Source: Campylobacteraceae bacterium (GTDB lineage: Bacteria > Campylobacterota > Campylobacteria > Campylobacterales > Sulfurospirillaceae). From it: a DNA stretch of 64,000 nt. Shown piece by piece: positions 59,154 through 64,000 of the stretch. The position numbers and the translations under genes are program-made. Each line of letters begins with the position of its first letter. Position 1 is the stretch's first letter. The notes beneath the pieces are model-generated. The model saw only the letters and a list, made by a program, of their open reading frames with translations. It was not told the origin of the DNA and did not search any database. The stretch is from assembly GCA_027050775.1 (NCBI GenBank), contig JALUBH010000025.1, positions 36,457 through 100,456 of the forward strand, written 5' to 3'.

Positions 59154-60268
59154 TGAACCTCATAAAAAATCTATCCCCACACTTAAAAACCCAATTTGAA
59201 CAAGTACAAAATTTCCTAAAAAATCACACAAAGCGTGCTTATCTTGTGGGTGGAGGAGTGCGGGATTTGGTGATGGTAAGAGTTCTTAAAGATTTGGATA
59301 TAGAGGTTTATGACATAGATGATGTTCATTTTGATAAGCTGATGAAGAGACTCGGGGCCAAAGGGGTTGGCAAGAGTTTTTTTGTTTATAAATTTGGGGA
59401 TATAGATATATCTTTGCCTAGGCAGGAGAAAAAAAATGGTATAGGACACAGAGCATTTGAAGTCGAGTTGTGCGATGATGAAAAAGAGGCATCAAAACGC
59501 CGAGATTTTACGATGAATGCTATGATGCTCGATATCTTTGATTTTAAACTTTTGGATTTTTATGGCGGATTAAAAAGTATAGAAAATAAAACCATAAGTT
59601 TAGTTGATGAGACGAGTTTTAAGGATGACAGTTTGAGAGTTTTAAGGGCTGTTCAATTTAGCTCAAGGCTTGGTTTTAAGATTGATGAAAAAACACTCAA
59701 GATTATGTACAAAATTTCACTTAAAGACTTGAGCAAAACTAGGATTTTTTGGGAGCTTGAGAAGCTATTTTATGCCTCATATCTCCACTTTGGATTATAC
59801 TATATGTATAAGTTGAATCTCTTTGAGAAACTCTTTACATGTAGAGCTAAAAATGAGCTGTTTTATAGCTGTGCAAAAGAGCTGAAAAAAGTCCGTAAAA
59901 GTTTTGAGAAGAGTTTGAGCCCTTACTACTTTTTATATATAATAAGCAATATGTTAAATTTTGATTTAACTAAAATATTAAAAGATATCGATGCACCTAG
60001 AGCCTATAATAAGATTTTAAAAAACCAGCCTTTCTTTATGGCTGATGTTAGCGATGGTGAGTTGAAAAAAATAGCGATTGATACTCCTATTAAAAAGTGG
60101 CTTGGAAATTATAAAAATGGGATAAAAGATAGAGCCAAGGAGCTTGGTATTTGGGACAATAACTTTGACGGAGGTATAAAAATAGCCGATGTCATAAGCG
60201 ATGGATTCGAAAAAGACGAGATAAAAAAAGAGTATAAAAGACGAGTTTTAAAGGTGATATATGTATAA
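59153..60268 (+). CDS. cca: CCA-adding/poly(A)-polymerase-type tRNA nucleotidyltransferase
   Basis: A 371-residue class II nucleotidyltransferase that repairs or adds the tRNA 3' CCA end. Motifs: YLVGGGVRDL, the carboxylates in KDLDIEVYDID, RRDFTMNAMMLDI and EDDLRVLRA-like DDSLRVLRAVQFSSRLGF (short: SLRVLRAVQFSSRL). The C-terminal helical part is shorter than in E. coli Cca and has no HD domain. A near copy of the palindrome (59833-59846) encodes FTCRA in the helical domain. Overlaps neighbours by 1 and 8 bp. Confidence 0.88.
   Translation: MNLIKNLSPHLKTQFEQVQNFLKNHTKRAYLVGGGVRDLVMVRVLKDLDIEVYDIDDVHFDKLMKRLGAKGVGKSFFVYKFGDIDISLPRQEKKNGIGHRAFEVELCDDEKEASKRRDFTMNAMMLDIFDFKLLDFYGGLKSIENKTISLVDETSFKDDSLRVLRAVQFSSRLGFKIDEKTLKIMYKISLKDLSKTRIFWELEKLFYASYLHFGLYYMYKLNLFEKLFTCRAKNELFYSCAKELKKVRKSFEKSLSPYYFLYIISNMLNFDLTKILKDIDAPRAYNKILKNQPFFMADVSDGELKKIAIDTPIKKWLGNYKNGIKDRAKELGIWDNNFDGGIKIADVISDGFEKDEIKKEYKRRVLKVIYV
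59833..59846 (+). repeat. Near-exact copy of the CTCTACATGTAGAG palindrome in cca
   Basis: CTTTACATGTAGAG, one base changed. Read as the codons for Thr-Cys-Arg-Ala, as in rsmD, hence in a different frame from the LHVE copies. Confidence 0.6.
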
Positions 60269-61094
60269 ATATGTACTAAAGATAAAGTGTTCAGATGCAA
60301 AAGGTTTGATATATGAGATTTCAAATGTTTTATATAAAAATGATTTAAATATAGAAAAAAACAGTGAATTTGTTGATAGTGAAAACAGAAAGTTCTTTTT
60401 TAGAGCTAGGCTTGATGGCACGATTGATACAAAAAAGATAAAGGATGAACTTCACAGAGTTATGCCAAAAGATTCAGTCATAACATTGAGAAAAAAACTC
60501 AAGAAAAAGATCGTGATTTTGGCCACAAAAGAGTCACATTGTCTAGGCGATATACTACTTAGACATGATAGTGGTGAGTTAAATGCGGATATACTTTGCG
60601 TCGTATCAAATCACAACTCGCTCAAAACACTTTGCGAGAGATTTGGTATAGATTATCACTTTGTGTCTAGCGAAAATGTAGATAGGGTTGAGCATGAAAA
60701 AAGAGTTTTTGAAGTGCTTAAAAGATATGAGATTGATTATCTAGTTTTGGCAAAGTATATGAGGATTTTGTCGTCAGATTTTGTATCAAGATTTGAGCAG
60801 AAGATTATCAATATACATCACTCGTTTTTACCGGCTTTTATAGGAGCAAATCCCTATAAACAAGCTTATGAAAGAGGAGTTAAGATTATAGGGGCAACAG
60901 CTCATTTTGTAAATAATAGTTTAGACGAGGGTCCGATAATAGCCCAAGATGTTATCTCTGTAAATCACGAATTAGGTTGGAGAGATATGCAAAAAGCGGG
61001 TAGAGATGTGGAAAAAGCAGTTCTCTCAAATGCGCTTGAATTGGTGTTTGACGATAAAATCTTTGTTTATCAAAATAAGACGGTGATTTTCTGA
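60261..61094 (+). CDS. purU: Formyltetrahydrofolate deformylase PurU
   Basis: PurU hydrolyses 10-formyl-THF to formate and THF, balancing one-carbon pools. The 277-residue protein has an N-terminal ACT domain (IKCSDAKGLIYEISNVLYKN) and a formyltransferase-type catalytic domain with ILSSDFVSRFEQKIINIHHSFLPAFIGANPYKQAYERGVKIIGATAHFVNNSLDEGPII (short: NIHHSFLPAFIGANPY; GATAHFVNNSLDEGPII), including catalytic Asn, His and Asp. Overlaps cca by 8 bp; its last base is the first base of trmL. Confidence 0.94.
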   Translation: MYKYVLKIKCSDAKGLIYEISNVLYKNDLNIEKNSEFVDSENRKFFFRARLDGTIDTKKIKDELHRVMPKDSVITLRKKLKKKIVILATKESHCLGDILLRHDSGELNADILCVVSNHNSLKTLCERFGIDYHFVSSENVDRVEHEKRVFEVLKRYEIDYLVLAKYMRILSSDFVSRFEQKIINIHHSFLPAFIGANPYKQAYERGVKIIGATAHFVNNSLDEGPIIAQDVISVNHELGWRDMQKAGRDVEKAVLSNALELVFDDKIFVYQNKTVIF

Positions 61095-61573
61095 TGTTCA
61101 ATATCGTTTTAGTTCACCCGCAGATCCCACAAAACACTGGAAGTATAGGTAGAATCTGTGTAAATACAGACTCAAAACTACATATTATCAAACCTACATG
61201 TTTCGAGATAAACGATAAAAATGTCAAGAGGGCAGGGTTGGATTATTGGCATCTTTTGGATTTACAAGTTTGGGAGAGTTTGGACGAATTTATGGAGGCA
61301 AATTCACAACATATAGATAGGTTCTTCTTCTCTACGACAAAAAGTAAAAAACCATATTTCAAAGCCAAATTTAAAGATGGAGATTTTATATTTTTTGGTG
61401 GAGAGTCAACCGGTTTGCCGATGGAGTTGATGCAAAAGAGTTGGAAAAATGCAGTAACAATACCTATGGGAAAAAGTGGAAGAAGCTTAAATCTCTCCGT
61501 ATCGGTTGGAATCGTACTTTATGATGCTATAAGACAAAATTTCGGTTCTTTGAGAGCTTTTGAAAGTTTTTGA
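61094..61573 (+). CDS. trmL: tRNA (cytidine(34)/uridine(34)-2'-O)-methyltransferase TrmL
   Basis: SPOUT-family methyltransferase modifying the wobble base of tRNA-Leu. The 159-residue product has IVLVHPQIPQNTGSIGRICVNT, FFGGESTGLP and IPMGKSGRSLNLSVSVGIVLYDAIRQ (short: GKSGRSLNLSVSVGIV), which form the knot and SAM site. Size and motifs are normal. It overlaps the following gene by 14 bp. Its tRNA-Leu substrate class includes the tRNA at 35846-35931. Confidence 0.9.
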   Translation: MFNIVLVHPQIPQNTGSIGRICVNTDSKLHIIKPTCFEINDKNVKRAGLDYWHLLDLQVWESLDEFMEANSQHIDRFFFSTTKSKKPYFKAKFKDGDFIFFGGESTGLPMELMQKSWKNAVTIPMGKSGRSLNLSVSVGIVLYDAIRQNFGSLRAFESF

Positions 61574-62702
61574 AGTAGCATTTGTAGGAGCTGGAGCAAG
61601 CTCTTTGATGGCTGCTTCATTTTTGCAAAATCACTCCGTTGCATTGATAGATGCTTCACCCAAAATTGCCCCAAAGATAAAGATTTCTGGTGGAGGACGG
61701 TGCAATTTTACAAATACAAAAATCAGTAGTAAATATTATCTAGGAAATGCTCAACTCATAGATGAGGTTTTTGATAATTTTGGTCAAAAAGAGCTCTTAG
61801 AATTTTTTGATGCACATAATCTTCTGTATGAAAGAAGAGGTGATGGAAAGTATTTTTGTAAAAGAAGCTCGTCTGATGTTATAGATATATTTGCTAAACT
61901 GACTAAAAAATCCACCTTTTTTCTATCTGAAACCGTGCAGAGCGTAGAGTTTGACAAATACTTTATCATTGATACAGACAAACGAACCATAAGAGCTAAA
62001 AAACTTGTAGTTTCCAGCGGTGGTTTGAGTTATGGGAGTTTGGGTGCTAGTGATATCGGCTACAAGATAGCACAAAATTTTGGGCACAATGTGCTAGCTC
62101 CTGCTCCTGCTTTGGTTGGTTTTACGCTTCAAAAGGAGCAGTTTTGGATGAAGAGCTTAAGTGGTATCTCTCTTCGTGTTGCTCTACATGTAGAGAATAA
62201 GAATTTTATCGACGATATGCTTTTTGCTCACAAAGGAGTGAGTGGTCCTGCTGTTTTATCGGCATCTTTGTATTGGAAGAAAGGTTTGATTAGTGTCAAT
62301 TTTGCTCCCCATATAGATATATCAAAACTCCTCCATCAAAAAAATAAGAAGCAAATAAGTTCCGTACTTCCATTTCCCAAAAGATTTACCAAAGAGTATT
62401 TAAAATCTATCAGTTTGGACGATATAGCAATAGATAGATTAAATGAGTCCCAAATACAAAAGTTGCAAAAACTCAATTATTATAAATTTGCACCTGCCGG
62501 TAACTTTGGATATACAAAAGCCGAAGTGACTAAAGGCGGCGTGAATAGTGATGAAATAAAATATTTAACATTTGAGAGTATAATAAAAAAAGATTTGTAC
62601 TTTATCGGTGAAGTGTTGGATGTGACGGGTGAGCTTGGCGGCTACAACTTTCAATGGGCATTTTCATCAGCAGCGATGATGGCAAAAAATATGGAGCAAT
62701 AG
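61560..62702 (+). CDS. HI0933/YhiN-family FAD-dependent oxidoreductase
   Basis: A 380-residue flavoprotein of the BaiN/HI0933 family, function not settled. N-terminal FAD motif VAFVGAGASSLMAASFL, KIKISGGGRCNFTNT (family hallmark), LVVSSGGLSYGSLGASDIGY, FAHKGVSGPAVLSAS and the C-terminal GEVLDVTGELGGYNFQWAFSSA (short: GELGGYNFQWAFSS). Start is TTG 61560. An exact palindrome copy encodes ALHVEN in the inserted domain. Confidence 0.9.
   Translation: MKVFEVAFVGAGASSLMAASFLQNHSVALIDASPKIAPKIKISGGGRCNFTNTKISSKYYLGNAQLIDEVFDNFGQKELLEFFDAHNLLYERRGDGKYFCKRSSSDVIDIFAKLTKKSTFFLSETVQSVEFDKYFIIDTDKRTIRAKKLVVSSGGLSYGSLGASDIGYKIAQNFGHNVLAPAPALVGFTLQKEQFWMKSLSGISLRVALHVENKNFIDDMLFAHKGVSGPAVLSASLYWKKGLISVNFAPHIDISKLLHQKNKKQISSVLPFPKRFTKEYLKSISLDDIAIDRLNESQIQKLQKLNYYKFAPAGNFGYTKAEVTKGGVNSDEIKYLTFESIIKKDLYFIGEVLDVTGELGGYNFQWAFSSAAMMAKNMEQ
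62182..62195 (+). repeat. Exact copy of the CTCTACATGTAGAG palindrome
   Basis: Exact 14-mer inside the HI0933-type gene, read as Leu-His-Val-Glu. Confidence 0.85.
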
Positions 62703-62704
62703 TT

Positions 62705-63910
62705 ATGAGATATTTTATAGTAGTTCTTTTTGTTTTAACTTCACTTTTCGCAAAAGATTTTAAAATTGCAACTTACAATGTGCAAAATCTTTTCGATATG
62801 ACTAACAATGGGGATGAGTATAAAGAGTATATTCCAAATACAAAATCAAAATGGAATAACAAAAATTTTAATATAAAACTACAGCACATTTCAAAAGTAA
62901 TAAAAGCCTTAAATGCGGATATAATAGCCATAGAAGAGGTTGAAAATCTTAGTGCGGCAAGAGCGTTAAATAAAGCTTTAAAAAACAAAAAATACCCGTA
63001 TATCTATACATTTTTTAAAAAAAACAAATATACGATAGACAGTGTTGTTTTTTCAAGATATAAGGTGGCAAATAAATATTCTCTCAAAGTAAATGGATAT
63101 CCAAGGGCTATACATGTTATGAAATTTTATCTTGACCACCATAAACTGGCACTATATGTAAATCACTGGCCTGCATATAAACACGGATACAAAGCAAGGG
63201 CGGCATATGCAAAAAAATTAAAATCCGCATTAAATGCTAAAGAAGAGAGTGTTATTCTAGGGGATTTGAATACTCCTTTGAGAGTTGAAAAAGATGGCTG
63301 GGGAAAGAGCCTGAAAAATATCTTGGACTCAGGAAAATTTAACAAGCCACTTTATGATTTATGGTATGAAGTTCCACCTACTGTGCGATATACGCACGTT
63401 TACGGAAGGTTAAAAAATGCACTTGATCACATCATTGTCTCTAAAAATCTATTTGATGGAAAAGGGATAGAGTATAAAACCAACTCTTTTGGTGTTTTTA
63501 AACCAAAATATTTGATAGATAAGTATGGTTATCCAAGAAGATGGAAACTCAAAGATGGAAAAGTTAATTTAGGGGTGGGATACTCGGACCATCTTCCTAT
63601 ATATGCAACATTTCAGACAAAACCTTACGATAAACATAAGCCGCAGAGTGTTAGTATAAGTTATCTCAAAGATATGTTCAACGACATGATGCCTGTTGTT
63701 TTAAAAAATGTAGAGGCTATACAAGTTGACAAATATGACTTGATTATAGCGGATGGAAAAGACAGGATAAAAATCTACCTACCGGATGATAAATTTGAAA
63801 AAGGTAAAAAGTATGATATTTTAGTCCAGAGGATAGGTAAATATAATAGAAAGATGGAGATACAACTCTGTAGAATTTTAAAGGAGTCAACTATAAAGAA
63901 ACCTAACTAA
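62705..63910 (+). CDS. Secreted endonuclease/exonuclease/phosphatase (EEP) family protein
   Basis: A 401-residue exported protein: signal peptide MRYFIVVLFVLTSLFA, then the EEP fold with FKIATYNVQNLFD (metal-binding Asn), ADIIAIEEVEN (catalytic Glu), VNHWPAYKHG, ILGDLNTP (Asp, Asn) and GVGYSDHLPIYATF (terminal Asp-His). The last 80 residues form an extra domain resembling an OB-type strand set (IKIYLPDDKFEKGKKYDILVQ). It could be a periplasmic nuclease or phosphodiesterase. ATG 62705 is chosen because it gives a signal peptide. Confidence 0.87.
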   Translation: MRYFIVVLFVLTSLFAKDFKIATYNVQNLFDMTNNGDEYKEYIPNTKSKWNNKNFNIKLQHISKVIKALNADIIAIEEVENLSAARALNKALKNKKYPYIYTFFKKNKYTIDSVVFSRYKVANKYSLKVNGYPRAIHVMKFYLDHHKLALYVNHWPAYKHGYKARAAYAKKLKSALNAKEESVILGDLNTPLRVEKDGWGKSLKNILDSGKFNKPLYDLWYEVPPTVRYTHVYGRLKNALDHIIVSKNLFDGKGIEYKTNSFGVFKPKYLIDKYGYPRRWKLKDGKVNLGVGYSDHLPIYATFQTKPYDKHKPQSVSISYLKDMFNDMMPVVLKNVEAIQVDKYDLIIADGKDRIKIYLPDDKFEKGKKYDILVQRIGKYNRKMEIQLCRILKESTIKKPN

Positions 63911-63950
63911 AAAACATAGATTTAAAAGTTTCATTTAGAAACACCATAAG

Positions 63951-63975
63951 CTAAATTTTCATCAAATTTAGTTTT
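63951..63975 (+). terminator. Terminator after the EEP-family gene
   Basis: CTAAATTT (63951-63958) and AAATTTAG (63964-63971) form an 8-bp stem with a 5-base loop, followed by TTTT. It lies 40 bp after the stop codon; nothing else is seen up to the window end. Confidence 0.65.
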
Positions 63976-64000
63976 GTTCTTTAAAAGTATAAATATTGTT

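Overview
The window is AT-rich, gene-dense bacterial chromosome, and every recognisable gene points to a flagellated member of the Campylobacterota (former Epsilonproteobacteria). The evidence is the flagellar set (fliD, flaG, flgI, flgM, flgN, flgK, flgL, flgF/flgG, motAB, fliP) read from sigma-28 and sigma-54 promoters, the local gene orders (glmU-coaBC-uppS-prepilin peptidase-LptF/G-truA; gatB-gpsA-pyrC2; flgL-ftsK; cca-purU), which I recall as shared with Campylobacter, and the AATTTTA-rich codon use. I cannot fix the genus; a free-living Sulfurimonas-like or Sulfurospirillum-like organism fits as well as anything. No prophage, CRISPR array, rRNA operon or complete insertion sequence is visible.

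Layout. 1-1138: minus-strand flaG-fliD (fliD cut by the window edge). 1259-2180: small unknown gene and rsmD. 2184-8583: a PHO-box-like site and a seven-gene phosphate operon pstSCAB-phoU-phoB-phoR. 8588-14109: sigma-54 promoter, flgI, flgJ-like, sigma-28 promoter, flgM-flgN-flgK, an orphan DppC-like permease and a TIGR02757 gene. 14120-16491: an AraC/GyrI-type regulator divergent from tryptophanase. 16588-23379: atpB, gatB, a voltage-sensor-type K+ channel with a separate RCK gene, gpsA, pyrC2. 23390-29062: minus-strand truA, LptF/G permease, prepilin peptidase, uppS, coaBC, glmU. 29282-31581: motA-motB-fliP. 31649-35775: one minus-strand string of amino-acid-type binding protein, permease, response regulator, histidine kinase, Gly/Met-rich exported protein and Ca-binding-type lipoprotein. 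35846-36295: tRNA-Leu(CAA) and an HU gene. 36463-43133: flgL, ftsK, acnB. 43199-50188: MetF-like protein, amino-acid permease, hemL, two membrane proteins, a PAS-like unknown, rpoD. 50357-55592: flgF-like, flgG, a 57-codon membrane microprotein, azlCD, MFS pump, ppaC, small exported protein. 55651-63910: fetB-like, thioesterase, a 120-bp inverted-repeat element, leuDB, two small proteins, cca, purU, trmL, HI0933-type flavoprotein and a secreted EEP-family phosphatase/nuclease.

The most unusual signals are: (1) a 14-bp palindrome, CTCTACATGTAGAG, present four times exactly and several times with one change, always inside coding sequence and usually read as Leu-His-Val-Glu or Thr-Cys-Arg-Ala; (2) the 31649-35775 cluster, in which ABC import components without an ATPase are joined to a two-component system whose kinase gene ends in a tandem direct repeat placed like an OmpR/PhoB-type activator site for the next gene, which encodes an exported Gly/Met-rich protein; (3) a 120-bp element with perfect 20-bp terminal inverted repeats in the leuD leader; (4) a tRNA-Leu with C instead of T at the TPsiC position; and (5) an ABC permease that seems to start at AUU.
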